From: Mycobacterium sp. IS-1742
Lineage (GTDB): Bacteria > Actinomycetota > Actinomycetes > Mycobacteriales > Mycobacteriaceae
Assembly: GCF_001500125.1 (NCBI RefSeq)
Contig: NZ_LQIV01000043.1
Span: 124,001 to 188,000 of the forward strand
DNA length: 64,000 nt
Reading direction: 5' to 3'
Shown: piece by piece, positions 19,690 to 28,335 of the stretch
How the letters are laid out: every line of letters begins with the position of its first letter
Numbering within the stretch: the stretch's first letter is position 1
The notes under the pieces: generated by a model
What the model was told of the DNA's origin: nothing
The model's input: the letters and a program-made list of their open reading frames with translations, nothing else
Databases searched by the model: none
Translations under genes and position numbers: made by a program

Positions 19690-21873
19690 GTGACTGATGT
19701 GACGATACCCCGGGCATCCCGCCCCCTCCCCCGCCGCGGCGCCACCGCAGGCGGCCGGTCCAGTGCGCCGTCCCGGACCTTCCGCGCCGACATCGAGGGG
19801 TTGCGCGCGGTCGCGGTGCTCGCCGTGGTGCTCTACCACGCCGGCGTGCCGGGCCTCGGCGGCGGTTTCGTCGGCGTCGACGTCTTCTTCGTCGTCTCCG
19901 GATTCCTCATCACCGGGTTGCTGTGGCGTGAGATCACCGCCGGCGGCGTCCGCCTCGGCGCGTTCTACGCCGCCCGCGCCCGCCGGTTGCTGCCCGCCGC
20001 CGCGCTCGTGCTGGTGGTCACCGCCGTGGGGGCGGTGCTGCTGCTGCCGCCGCTGCAGGCCCGCGGCGTCCTCGCCGACGCGATCGCCAACGCGCTCTAC
20101 GTCGGCAACTACCGCTTCGCGATCCAGGGCACCGACTACCTCACCGCGACAGATCCCTCACCGCTGCAGCACTTCTGGTCACTCGGCGTCGAGGAGCAGT
20201 TCTACCTCATATGGCCGGTGCTGATCGTCGGGACCGCCTTCGTGGTGGGCCGCCGGTTCGGCACGGCCGCCACCCGCTCGGTGCTGCCGTACGCGGCGGT
20301 GCTGACCGCGGTGGCGGCGGCGTCGTACGCGGTGTCGCTTGCCTGGACCGGCAATTGGCCGTCGTGGGCGTTCTTCTCCCTGCCGACCCGAGCGTGGGAA
20401 CTGGCGGCGGGCGGACTGATCACGCTCAGCGTCGGCTGGTGGCGGCGCCTGCCGCCGGTCGCGGCCGCCGCGGTCGGATGGACCGGCCTCGCGTTGATCG
20501 TGGCGGCCTGCACGCGGGTCGATGCGGCCACACCGTTCCCCGGCACGGCCGCGCTGCTGCCGGTCGCCGGTACGGCCCTGGTCATCGCCGCCGGTTGCGC
20601 CACACCGAATCTCGGCGTCGGCAGACTGCTGTCGAAACCGGTACCGCGCGCCATCGGGCGAGTGTCCTACTCGTGGTACCTGTGGCACTGGCCGGTGCTG
20701 ATCCTCGCGCCTGCGGTGTTCGGGACGGACCTCGGGCTGGCGAGCCGGCTCGCGATGGTCGTCATCGCCCTCGGCCTGGCGATCCTGACGCTGCACCTGG
20801 TGGAGAATCCGGCCCGGTTCGCCGCCGCGCTGCGGGGATCGGCGGTCCGCAGCCTGGCCGTCGGCGGGGTCGCCACAGCCACCGCGGTGTGCGCGGCGAT
20901 CGTGCTGCTGGTCATGCGTCCGGTGCCCACGGGCGACGGACCCGCTGCAGCGCCGGCGGCGCTCACCGCACCGGCGCCCCGAGCCGTGGGCTCCGGTGCC
21001 GCCGCTCCGTCCGGCGCCCCGGCCGCACCCACTCCTCGTCAGCAGGTGCAGGCCGCCGTCGCCGCATCCGCGGAGATGCGCAGCGTGCCCGCCGATCTGT
21101 CGCCGCCGCTGGGCGATGTCGCGAAGCCGGAGGTGTTCGTCAACGGCTGCGTGCTGTCGTGGCGCGACGTCGACCAGCCCGAATGCGTGACCGGCGACGC
21201 GGCCTCACCCGTGCGCGTCGCGCTGGTCGGTGACTCGCACGCCGCGATGTGGCAACCCGCACTGGAAACCGTTGCCGAGCAGCACCACTGGCGACTCGAC
21301 ACCATGAGTAAAGTGACCTGCCCGCTGATGGAGCTGCCGATCACCAGCCCGTATCTGGGCCGCACCTTCAGCGAGTGCGAGCAGTGGCGCGGCGATGTGC
21401 TGGCCCGGCTGGAAGCCGAACGCCCGCAGCTGATCGTCGTCGACATGTCCCGACGCTACGGCGGCGACTTCGGGTTCGTCAGCTACGACCCGGCCTGGGT
21501 GGACGGGCTCGGGCGGCTGGTGTCGCGGCTGCGCGCGACCGGTGCGGCCGTGCTCGTGCTCGGCCCCGCACCGGATCCGTTGTCGACAGTGCCGTCCTGC
21601 GTCTCCGACCACATGGACGACGTGGTGGCGTGTTCACCCGCGCGGCCGGCGGCGCTCAACGCCGGTGGGATCGCCGCCGAGGCCGCCGCCGTACAGGCCG
21701 CCGGGGGCGGTTACGCCGACCTCGGCGACCTGTTCTGCACGGCGGTCCGCTGTCCCGTCATCGTCGGCAACACGTTGGTGTACCGCGACGACAACCACAT
21801 CACCGGCGAGTACGCGCGGTGGCTGGCGCCGGTGATCGGCGAGATCGCCTCGGGCGCAATCGCACCCGACTGA
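19690..21873 (+). CDS. Membrane O-acyltransferase with C-terminal SGNH domain (OafA type)
   Basis: A 727-residue protein of the acyltransferase-3 superfamily. The N-terminal catalytic half has about ten membrane helices with the family start FRADIEGLRAVAVLAVVLYHAG, FFVVSGFLITGLL, and HFWSLGVEEQFYLIWP. After a Pro/Ala-rich linker (about residues 425-460) comes an SGNH domain with VALVGDSHAAMW (nucleophile Ser) and YRDDNHIT (Asp and His). Such fusions O-acetylate surface polysaccharides or lipids. GTG at 19690 is chosen because it follows GGGG and precedes the basic N-terminus; GTG at 19699 is an alternative. Being beside a NAGPA-like glycan enzyme suggests joint work on an envelope glycan. Confidence 0.88.
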   Translation: MTDVTIPRASRPLPRRGATAGGRSSAPSRTFRADIEGLRAVAVLAVVLYHAGVPGLGGGFVGVDVFFVVSGFLITGLLWREITAGGVRLGAFYAARARRLLPAAALVLVVTAVGAVLLLPPLQARGVLADAIANALYVGNYRFAIQGTDYLTATDPSPLQHFWSLGVEEQFYLIWPVLIVGTAFVVGRRFGTAATRSVLPYAAVLTAVAAASYAVSLAWTGNWPSWAFFSLPTRAWELAAGGLITLSVGWWRRLPPVAAAAVGWTGLALIVAACTRVDAATPFPGTAALLPVAGTALVIAAGCATPNLGVGRLLSKPVPRAIGRVSYSWYLWHWPVLILAPAVFGTDLGLASRLAMVVIALGLAILTLHLVENPARFAAALRGSAVRSLAVGGVATATAVCAAIVLLVMRPVPTGDGPAAAPAALTAPAPRAVGSGAAAPSGAPAAPTPRQQVQAAVAASAEMRSVPADLSPPLGDVAKPEVFVNGCVLSWRDVDQPECVTGDAASPVRVALVGDSHAAMWQPALETVAEQHHWRLDTMSKVTCPLMELPITSPYLGRTFSECEQWRGDVLARLEAERPQLIVVDMSRRYGGDFGFVSYDPAWVDGLGRLVSRLRATGAAVLVLGPAPDPLSTVPSCVSDHMDDVVACSPARPAALNAGGIAAEAAAVQAAGGGYADLGDLFCTAVRCPVIVGNTLVYRDDNHITGEYARWLAPVIGEIASGAIAPD

Positions 21874-21876
21874 TCG

Positions 21877-24129
21877 TCAGGCCGCCTTGTCGGCCGGAGC
21901 GTCGTCGTTCGATGCGTCGTCGTTCGAAGCGTCGTCGTTCGAAGCGTCGGCCTCGGGCGCCGCGGCCTCGGCCGCCTCATCGCCCTCCGCCTCATCGACA
22001 GGCTCGTCCACGACATCGGCGTCCTCGACATCGGTGTCGTCGACAGGCTCTTCGTCAACAGGTTCGTCGTCGACAGGCTCCTCGTCAACAGGTTCGTCGA
22101 CAGGCTCCTCGTCAACAGGTTCGTCGACAGGCTCCTCCTCGACGGGCTCGGTGTCGGAATTCTCGGCCGGCGCCTCGTCGTCCGCGACGGTCCGCAACGC
22201 GATGCGCGGCGAGGAGTCGTCGGGTACGGAGTCGACGGCCGCCGTCGAGGGGCGGGGCACGTCCAGGTTGTCGAGCACGCCGTCGATGCTGTCGCGGATC
22301 TGATCGAGGACACCATCGAGTCCGAGACCCCCGATCCCGCCGGGGAGGCCCCGATCGAGACCCAGCAGGTTCAGCAGTGAGGCCAGCGCATTCTTCACCG
22401 GACCGTCGCGATTGACGAGGCCGTCCTCGAAGGCCTGGCGGACTCCCGCGGCGAAGGCGCCGACGATGTCGCCCGGCACGTTCATCCAGTTGATGTCGGG
22501 GAAGGATCCGAACGCCGTCGGCACATCGCTGTCGTCGAAGGTGCGCACGTACTCCCAGTAGTCGCCGTCGTCGTTCCACTGCCGCACGACGTCGGTGTAA
22601 CCGAGGTTGACCAGGCTGGTCAGGGCCGGTCCGAGCGCGGTGCCGATCGGATTGTTCAGGTTGGCGCCGGTCAACAGGTTGATCGCATCGAAGAAGAGAT
22701 AGGTCGGCTCGAGCAGCGGGAGCGCGTCGATCGGGACGGTGACATAGAGGTTGAGCGCCAACGGGTCATCGTCGGCCAGGCCGCCGACGACCTCCCCGAT
22801 CTGGGGCGCAAGTTGCTCACCCACCGCGCCCGCCACCAGGGCGGTGTCCAGTCCCCGCAGGATGTAGGTCGGCGCAACCACCGCCGAGAGGGTGTTCAGC
22901 AGCGAGAACGGGTTCGGCCACGCCGGGACGTCGGAGAGCCAGTCGTGCTGCAGCGTGGCGTCGATCTTGACCGGAATCAGCGTCGCCCCACCGACATACA
23001 GGCCGCCGGGCACCTGGAGCCCACCGCTGTTGCTCACCTCGGTCTCGGGGGTGACAGTGTCGATCCCGAACAGCCCGGCCAGCGGGTACAACCGGGCGAA
23101 CAGACCGCCGTTGGCACGACCGGGGTTGCGCAGCAACAACATCGGCATCACCGTCACGCTGCCCAGCAGCGGGTTGGCCTCAACGCCGTTGTAGTTCGTG
23201 CCACCCGGCTGATTCGGCAGCTGGGCGACGATGTCCTGATAGGCCATCCCGGCCGCGAAGGCCCCCACCCCCTCACCGACGACGATCGGCACGCGCACCT
23301 TGAGGACGTCCGGGATCTGGTCGAGGTCGAAAAGACCGAGCCGGTCGAGAAGCTGGGTGAGAAGGCCCGGGACGTTGATCACGCCGGTGTCCACCAGGTC
23401 GAGCAGCCCGTCGACGCCGATGCCGAGGTATTCGGTCTCATCGACGTCGTCGGCCACCGAGTTCGGCAGCGTCGGCACCCAGCCGAGGTCGGTGCCGAGC
23501 ACCTTGAGCAACGTGAAGACGTCGCCGGACGTCACGAGGTTCACGCCCACCCGCTCGCCGAGCCCGGTGAGGTCGGTCAGATTGCTGAGATCGAGGCCGA
23601 CGATGTCGAGCAGACCCGCGATGCTGTTGAGCCCGGCGGCATTGAGGCCCTGGGTCAGCAGGTCCCTCAACAGCGGGATCTCGTTGAGGATCGGCAGCGC
23701 GCCGAGCGCCGCGGCGAGGGGCAGCGTGATGCCACCGAGCAGGTCGACGAAGATCGGGTCGGTCAGCAGCGCCAGCGGCAGGTTCTCCAGCACCCGTTCC
23801 AGGATGCTCTGCGGGTCGACCCCGGCCGCCTGGGCGAATGCGGCGAGGTTGAGGTTCTCGAAGATCGACCGGAACACGAAATCGGCGAACTCGTTCTTGA
23901 GGTCGTAGGCGGCTTCGCCCGCGCCGAAAGTGAGGTCCGGGATCGCCTGTGGCGGCGAAAAGAGCCGGAAGTCGGCCGTCAGGTCCACGGCGTCGGTCGA
24001 CCTGACGGCGGCCGCCGAAGCCTTCGGGACCGGCGTGACGCCAACGGTCAGCGCGGTCGCGGTGACGGTGGCCGCCCCGAGGACAGCAATCTTCTTCGAA
24101 CGCCGCTTCACACCGCGATGCCTGGCCAC
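21877..24129 (-). CDS. Large secreted protein, degenerate PE-PPE-like domain and acidic repeat tail
   Basis: A 750-residue exported protein. It has a twin-basic signal peptide (KRRSKK, cut near ASA, residue 38), a Leu/Asp-rich helical region (about 60-290), a domain of about 260 residues, and an acidic tail. The stretch NLYVTVPIDALPLLEPTYLF with GPALTSLVNLGYTDVV resembles the C-terminal end of the PE-PPE (serine hydrolase) domain, but I see no GxSxG nucleophile and no PE or PPE N-terminus. The tail has EPVDEEPVD and DDASN repeats. GTG at 24129 has a GGGAGG ribosome site. Converges with the acyltransferase gene (3-nt gap). Secretion is clear; the function is unknown. Confidence 0.65.
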   Translation of the reverse strand: MARHRGVKRRSKKIAVLGAATVTATALTVGVTPVPKASAAAVRSTDAVDLTADFRLFSPPQAIPDLTFGAGEAAYDLKNEFADFVFRSIFENLNLAAFAQAAGVDPQSILERVLENLPLALLTDPIFVDLLGGITLPLAAALGALPILNEIPLLRDLLTQGLNAAGLNSIAGLLDIVGLDLSNLTDLTGLGERVGVNLVTSGDVFTLLKVLGTDLGWVPTLPNSVADDVDETEYLGIGVDGLLDLVDTGVINVPGLLTQLLDRLGLFDLDQIPDVLKVRVPIVVGEGVGAFAAGMAYQDIVAQLPNQPGGTNYNGVEANPLLGSVTVMPMLLLRNPGRANGGLFARLYPLAGLFGIDTVTPETEVSNSGGLQVPGGLYVGGATLIPVKIDATLQHDWLSDVPAWPNPFSLLNTLSAVVAPTYILRGLDTALVAGAVGEQLAPQIGEVVGGLADDDPLALNLYVTVPIDALPLLEPTYLFFDAINLLTGANLNNPIGTALGPALTSLVNLGYTDVVRQWNDDGDYWEYVRTFDDSDVPTAFGSFPDINWMNVPGDIVGAFAAGVRQAFEDGLVNRDGPVKNALASLLNLLGLDRGLPGGIGGLGLDGVLDQIRDSIDGVLDNLDVPRPSTAAVDSVPDDSSPRIALRTVADDEAPAENSDTEPVEEEPVDEPVDEEPVDEPVDEEPVDDEPVDEEPVDDTDVEDADVVDEPVDEAEGDEAAEAAAPEADASNDDASNDDASNDDAPADKAA
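21899..21943 (-). repeat. Three 15-bp tandem repeats encoding DDASN
   Basis: The unit GCGTCGTCGTTCGAA repeats three times (plus-strand view; the first copy ends in T). It encodes the C-terminal DDASN repeats of the secreted protein. Whole-codon units mean copy number can vary without a frameshift. Confidence 0.85.
22040..22150 (-). repeat. Four tandem 27-30-bp repeats encoding Glu-Pro-Val-Asp tail
   Basis: Units begin TCGACAGGCTC at 22040, 22070, 22097 and 22124. Units two and three are identical over 27 bp; the first carries a 3-bp insertion and the last is diverged. All keep frame. They encode the EPVDEEPVD segment of the secreted protein. Confidence 0.85.
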
Positions 24130-24499
24130 GTGACTGGATCCTCCCGCAGGTTCTGAGGTTGGTCTCAGGCACCGTAGCACCGGATACCGGCGAGCACGTC
24201 AAATTGCTGATGACCGGCATCGGATAAAAACCCCGACACGTGTCCTCGCCAACTTGTCACGCTTCCACGCTGTTGAAGGCGTTCTCGCGGAGTCGCGGCG
24301 CGCGCCCACGCGGGTTTGACTGGTGTCGCTGAACGTTTGCTGACGTCAGTGCGATGATCGCAAAGGGGCAGGGGTTAGCCGACGCGCGCGATCTCCTGCC
24401 CCAAAACTTCCGAATCTTGCGTATTCATGCACTACACCGGCTTCCGGCAAGCTCGTTTCCGCGCGCCGCCACGTTCGCTGTCGTTGCGTAAGAAATTAT
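24130..24499. other. 370-bp non-coding gap before the secreted-protein gene
   Basis: No convincing gene is seen here. It should hold the promoter and ribosome site of the secreted protein (GGGAGG at about 24139-24145) and the terminator of the fructosamine-kinase gene. It is somewhat AT-richer than its surroundings in patches (24195-24235 and 24480-24500). One hairpin is listed separately. Confidence 0.6.
24365..24402 (-). terminator. Hairpin after the extended mce1 transcript
   Basis: GGGGCAGG (24365-24372) pairs with CCTGCCCC (24395-24402) around a 22-nt loop. On the minus strand the stem is followed by TTTGCG. It lies 98 nt beyond the stop of the fructosamine-kinase gene and may end the long mce1-derived transcript. 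Confidence 0.45.
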
Positions 24500-25270
24500 T
24501 CAGCCGACGCCGCGGAGCACATCGGTCAACGCCGACTCCGTCTGGCGGGCGTATCCGCCGCCGAACAGCACCACGTGGGCGAGCAACGGATACGGCTGGT
24601 GGAGGGCGATGCGCTCTTGCCAACCCTCGCGCAACGGCCGCACCGACTCGTAACCCGCGACGACGTCATCGAGGTGCGGGCAGCCGAAGAGCGCGAGCAT
24701 CGCCAGATCGGTCTCGCGGTGCCCGCCGTGCGCGGCCGGATCGATCAGCACCACACCGTCCGGCGTCCACATCAGGTTTCCACTCCACAGGTCACCGTGC
24801 AGACGCGCTGGTCCGTCGTCGTCGTCGAATCTGCCGTCCCGACACAGTTCCCGGATCGACGCGACGGCTTCGCGTCCAGCGGCGCTGAGCCGCGCGGCAG
24901 CCCGCTCCCCCATCGGTCCGAGCCGCTCGTCGGCGTAGAACTCGCCCCACCTGGGGTGCGGCGTCAACGACATCGGCAGCGGGTCGTGCAGCGGCCCGAA
25001 GAACCCGGGTCCATCCCAGCCGTGCGGTCCCGCGCCGAACCCGTCGGCGCCCGCGTCGTGCGTTGCGGCGAGCCGGGCCCCGAAATCAGCGGCAGCCCGC
25101 CGGGACGGCGTCACTGGAGCCAACCGCTCGAGTGTCAGCGACGTTGCGTCACAAGCGATCACCGGCACGCAGGCCGCGCCGCCGGCAGCGGCGAGCCAGC
25201 GCAGTCCGGCCGCCTCGCAGGCGAAGAATCCGGGCGGTGCGGCCGGATTGCGCTTCACGAACCCGGTCAC
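24500..25270 (-). CDS. Fructosamine-kinase-family protein
   Basis: A 256-residue kinase-like protein of the fructosamine-3-kinase/APH fold. Visible features are the catalytic loop ARLHGDLWSGNLMW, the metal-binding VVLIDPAAHGGHRETDLAM, and an N-terminal FVKRN at the nucleotide lobe. Family members phosphorylate ketosamines on glycated proteins or small molecules to start deglycation. The GTG start at 25270 overlaps the DUF1275 stop by 4 nt. The frame is open much further upstream, but that is shadow of the neighbouring gene. Its coupling to the end of the mce1 operon is probably incidental in function, though transcription may be shared. Confidence 0.85.
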   Translation of the reverse strand: MTGFVKRNPAAPPGFFACEAAGLRWLAAAGGAACVPVIACDATSLTLERLAPVTPSRRAAADFGARLAATHDAGADGFGAGPHGWDGPGFFGPLHDPLPMSLTPHPRWGEFYADERLGPMGERAAARLSAAGREAVASIRELCRDGRFDDDDGPARLHGDLWSGNLMWTPDGVVLIDPAAHGGHRETDLAMLALFGCPHLDDVVAGYESVRPLREGWQERIALHQPYPLLAHVVLFGGGYARQTESALTDVLRGVG

Positions 25271-25941
25271 GCCGCGGGTCCGAGGCAGAAGATCGCCGCC
25301 GCGGTGGCCACCACGGCACCGGCGAGCGCGATCACCGGCGCGACCGCCACCAGGGTCAGGGTGGCGCCGACGGCCGCCCCCGCGCACATGGTCGCCACCA
25401 CCCCGTAGCGCAGCTTCTCCCGGTCGCCGCTGCCGCCGGCCAGCCTGCTGTCGAAGCCGATGCCGACGATCGTCTGCGTGAGCACCGTGGTGCTGAGCTC
25501 CTGAACGCCGAACTGCCGCGCGGTCGCGTTCTGGATGCCGAAAACCACTGCGAGGCCCGCGATCAGGACCAGCTTCCGGTTGTCGTGGTAGTCGAGCACC
25601 CCGGTCCCGGCCAGCACGGACAGCACCGTCAGTGCCACCACCTCGACACCGAGCGCGACGGTGAGCCAGCGGCGGGGACGCGATCCGAGGTGACGGGCGA
25701 GCCGGCCCCCGACCACCGCACCGAGGACGAAGCTGACGAAGGCGATCAACGCCGCGGTCAGATCCACGCCGGAGTGGGGGACGAACCAGAACCCGAGGAA
25801 GATCACGTTCCCGGTCATGTTGGCCACGAACACGTGCCCGAGGACGAGCACGCTGATCGCGTCGACCAACCCCGTCGCGAACGTCAGCATCAGTAATGCG
25901 GTGACGGTCAACCGGTTCGAGACCGGTGAGCGAACGGTCAT
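25267..25941 (-). CDS. DUF1275 (YoaK) family membrane protein
   Basis: A 224-residue protein with about six hydrophobic helices. The family signature GLVDAISVLVLGHVFVANMTGNVIFLG near the N-terminus and AVVFGIQNATARQFGV in the middle identify DUF1275. Function unknown. It starts 17 nt after the stop of the last mam gene and overlaps the fructosamine-kinase start by 4 nt, so it is likely the link that joins that gene to the mce1 transcript. ATG at 25941 gives a short basic N-terminus before the first helix. Confidence 0.85.
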   Translation of the reverse strand: MTVRSPVSNRLTVTALLMLTFATGLVDAISVLVLGHVFVANMTGNVIFLGFWFVPHSGVDLTAALIAFVSFVLGAVVGGRLARHLGSRPRRWLTVALGVEVVALTVLSVLAGTGVLDYHDNRKLVLIAGLAVVFGIQNATARQFGVQELSTTVLTQTIVGIGFDSRLAGGSGDREKLRYGVVATMCAGAAVGATLTLVAVAPVIALAGAVVATAAAIFCLGPAA

Positions 25942-25958
25942 GGCCCGGTCTGTCCGGG

Positions 25959-26849
25959 TCAGAGTTGCGGGGTGAGGTCCAGCTTGGTCACCGCGGTCAT
26001 ACCCGTGATCAACCAGTCGGCGCCGTCACGCTCCATCGTCAGCCGGTACGACAGGTAGCGCAGCGACGGGACGTTCTTGCTGACCGGACTCGTCGACACC
26101 GAGTTGGTGTACACGAGGGCGGAGGCCTCCGTCGGGGTGAGGCTCTCGACGGCGGTGCCCATGACCTGGGTCGTGTTGGTCACCTTCGCCTGTTCGTTCG
26201 TCGAGACGATGGCGTCGATGTAGCGCCGGTACTCGCTCGCGAATTCGCCTGCGAGATAACGAGACGAGCGGTCCGGCAGCGTTGCCATGTCCTCGGGTGT
26301 GTAACTCCACAGCGTGGTGATCGCCTCGGTCGCCGTACGGGCGATGGCGAGTTTGGTGTCCACCGCGGCCCGGTCGGCCAGGTACGGCTGGAGCATCGCA
26401 CCGGCGAACGCGCTCGCGGCGACGAACACGGCCGACGCCACCGCGGCGGCGATCAGCAGGCGCTTGCCGGCGGGACGGTGGGGGACCAGGACGGGCTCCG
26501 GGTCGGGGTCACCCACCGATTCGCCGTCAGGCGCGTCCGCGGCCTCGGGGACCTCGGCCTCGGCGTCGGCGTCGGCGTCGGGCTCGGGTGCGACCTCGGG
26601 CGTGACCGGAGCGGCCGCCGTCCTGCGCGTCTTGCCGGTCGGCTTCCGAGGCGCCGGCTCTTCGGCCGTCGCCGGTTCGTCGGCAGGCGCCAGTTCGTCG
26701 ACGACGTCGCCGGTCGGCGAATCAGGTTGCGCCGACGCCTTTTTGGTTCGCCGCCACGGCAGCCGCCTACGTCCGCGCTTCGGTTCTGCAGACCCCGTCC
26801 CGGCGGGGTCCGTGGTCAGATCACCTGAATCAGCTGGCTGATCTTCCAC
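25959..26849 (-). CDS. mam1D: Mce-associated membrane protein Mam1D (Rv0178-like)
   Basis: A 296-residue single-pass membrane protein. It has a long acidic, Pro/Ala-rich cytoplasmic N-terminus (with DADADAEAEV), one transmembrane helix (LLIAAAVASAVFVAASAFAG, about residues 146-165), and an extracytoplasmic domain of the Mce-associated type (YLAGEFASEYRRYIDAIV and RYLSYRLTMERDGADWLITG). Mam proteins stabilise the Mce lipid-import complex. GTG at 26849 overlaps the upstream gene by 34 nt; no later in-frame start exists before the conserved region. Identity is by order in the operon. Confidence 0.8.
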   Translation of the reverse strand: MEDQPADSGDLTTDPAGTGSAEPKRGRRRLPWRRTKKASAQPDSPTGDVVDELAPADEPATAEEPAPRKPTGKTRRTAAAPVTPEVAPEPDADADAEAEVPEAADAPDGESVGDPDPEPVLVPHRPAGKRLLIAAAVASAVFVAASAFAGAMLQPYLADRAAVDTKLAIARTATEAITTLWSYTPEDMATLPDRSSRYLAGEFASEYRRYIDAIVSTNEQAKVTNTTQVMGTAVESLTPTEASALVYTNSVSTSPVSKNVPSLRYLSYRLTMERDGADWLITGMTAVTKLDLTPQL

Positions 26850-27367
26850 TGCTGTCCCTCCTGGGTCGTGGTCGCCACCCAACGGTTTCCGCTCTCGATC
26901 GTCGATTTGCCGTCCGGCGTCTTGGTGGTCGTCGTGGTGGCCACCAGCACGTCGACACTGCCGTTGTCGTTCAACCGCTGCACCCCGGCCTCGACCACGT
27001 TGCCCTCGGTGGGTTCGGCGCGGGCCACCTGGATGACGATCTCGTTCATCTTCTCTTTGAACGTCTTCGCGAAGTCCCCGGTGCCCTGGGCGAGGACGCG
27101 GTCGGCGTAGGCGTTGGCGTTGAACGGGTCCAGGGTGGTGTAGGTCGTCATGAAGCTCCGCACGTAATCCAGGGCGGCCGCGTCGCGCAGTTCGGCACGG
27201 CGGTCGCTTTCGTGCGACACCAGCATCAGCATGCTGGCCGTCACGGCCGCGGCGAGCAGCAGACCTGCCAGCGTCGCGAGCACCGGAAGCCCCCACCGCC
27301 GGGGGGTCCTCGGCGTCGTCGCGAAGAAGTCGGGTTCGTCGCCCGCGACTCTGCGGCGCGGGCTCAC
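26816..27367 (-). CDS. mam1C: Mce-associated membrane protein Mam1C (Rv0177-like)
   Basis: A 183-residue protein with one helix near the N-terminus (LPVLATLAGLLLAAAVTASML, about residues 27-47) and an extracytoplasmic mam domain beginning YVRSFMTTYTTLDPFNANAYADRVLAQGTGDF. The C-terminal strands VDVLVATTTTTKTPDG and GNRWVATTTQEGQQWKISQL are typical of this NTF2-like family. The GTG start at 27367 overlaps the upstream stop by 4 nt. Like the other mam genes it should act as an accessory of the Mce1 transporter in the envelope. Confidence 0.82.
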   Translation of the reverse strand: MSPRRRVAGDEPDFFATTPRTPRRWGLPVLATLAGLLLAAAVTASMLMLVSHESDRRAELRDAAALDYVRSFMTTYTTLDPFNANAYADRVLAQGTGDFAKTFKEKMNEIVIQVARAEPTEGNVVEAGVQRLNDNGSVDVLVATTTTTKTPDGKSTIESGNRWVATTTQEGQQWKISQLIQVI

Positions 27368-28335
27368 TGACCGGCCCCTTGCATGAGCGGCGCCTTGAGC
27401 ACCGTCAGGTTGTCGACCCGCCAGTTCTCGCCGATCTTCTCGAAGTCCACCCGCACCGTGGCGGTGATGAACTTGAGGTCCTCGGCCTTGGTGCCGCGTT
27501 GTCCCTGCATCGCCAACAACATCGCCGCCTCGTCCATCGACGACGACAGCACCGCACTGCTCACCGCCCAGTACTCGTTGGTGGTCGCACCCGTCTCGCG
27601 GACGGCGTCCTGCTGGGCCACCAACTGCGGCCGGTAGGCGTCGGTCGTCAGCGACTGCGCCCGGCTGAAGTCCTCGTCCATGGTCTCCACGCCGAAGCTC
27701 AGCATCTGCTCGACGATCCGCGGCCCCTGATCGGCGATCTGCGTCCGTGCGCGGTCGAGAGCCTGCTCCTGGCGGTACACCGCCAGGTAGGTCACGGCCA
27801 CCGCGACGGCGGCCACCACGACCGCGCCGATCAGCACCTTGGCGGTGAACCGGCGCATATCGCGCTCCGGGCGTGCGACGGGGCGCGCCTCGGTGCGCAC
27901 CAGCAGGTCCGCGAACGTCCGGTTGCGCCGGTCCCACAGCGGCCACAGCCATCCGACGAAGAGCGCCGCGGTGTCGAGGAGGTGGGCCAGCTCCCGAAGC
28001 ACCAGCCGGCCCAGCCCGGCCTCACCGCCGTCGCGTCGCACCACGCGGATCCCGAACAGCGCCCGGCCGAGCGTCCAGCCGGTCAGCGAGGGCACCAACA
28101 CCCGGTTGACGATCACCGCGAGGAGCGCCACCACGGCCACCGCCGTCAGCACCCACCACGACCACCCGATTCGCGAGCCCGCCAGGAACCACGGCGCGGT
28201 GGTCGCGACGACGGCCACACCGGGCAGCACGTCGACCGCGAGCGCGCCCGCCCGCACGTGCCACCTGGCGAGCGGCTCGGCGGGCACCGTCTCGGCGATC
28301 GGGGCCTCCGGCGGCGCGTCGACGACCGCCGTCAT
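27364..28335 (-). CDS. mam1B: RDD-domain Mce-associated membrane protein Mam1B (Rv0176-like)
   Basis: A 323-residue membrane protein in two parts. The N-terminal half is an RDD domain with about three helices (LARWHVRAGALAVDVLPG, the Arg-Asp pair, and GWTLGRALFGIRVVRRDG). A fourth helix (AKVLIGAVVVAAVAVAVTYL, about residue 165) leads to a mam-type extracytoplasmic domain (MLSFGVETMDEDFSRAQSLTT). The ATG at 28335 overlaps the upstream stop (ATGA), indicating coupled translation. The fusion of RDD and mam domains is the known form of Rv0176. Confidence 0.85.
   Translation of the reverse strand: MTAVVDAPPEAPIAETVPAEPLARWHVRAGALAVDVLPGVAVVATTAPWFLAGSRIGWSWWVLTAVAVVALLAVIVNRVLVPSLTGWTLGRALFGIRVVRRDGGEAGLGRLVLRELAHLLDTAALFVGWLWPLWDRRNRTFADLLVRTEARPVARPERDMRRFTAKVLIGAVVVAAVAVAVTYLAVYRQEQALDRARTQIADQGPRIVEQMLSFGVETMDEDFSRAQSLTTDAYRPQLVAQQDAVRETGATTNEYWAVSSAVLSSSMDEAAMLLAMQGQRGTKAEDLKFITATVRVDFEKIGENWRVDNLTVLKAPLMQGAGQ

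Noticed and set aside
21899-22150. Tandem repeats as CRISPR or a mobile-element end
   Set aside because: Units are whole codons inside a coding region, with no spacers, no cas genes and no terminal inverted repeats.
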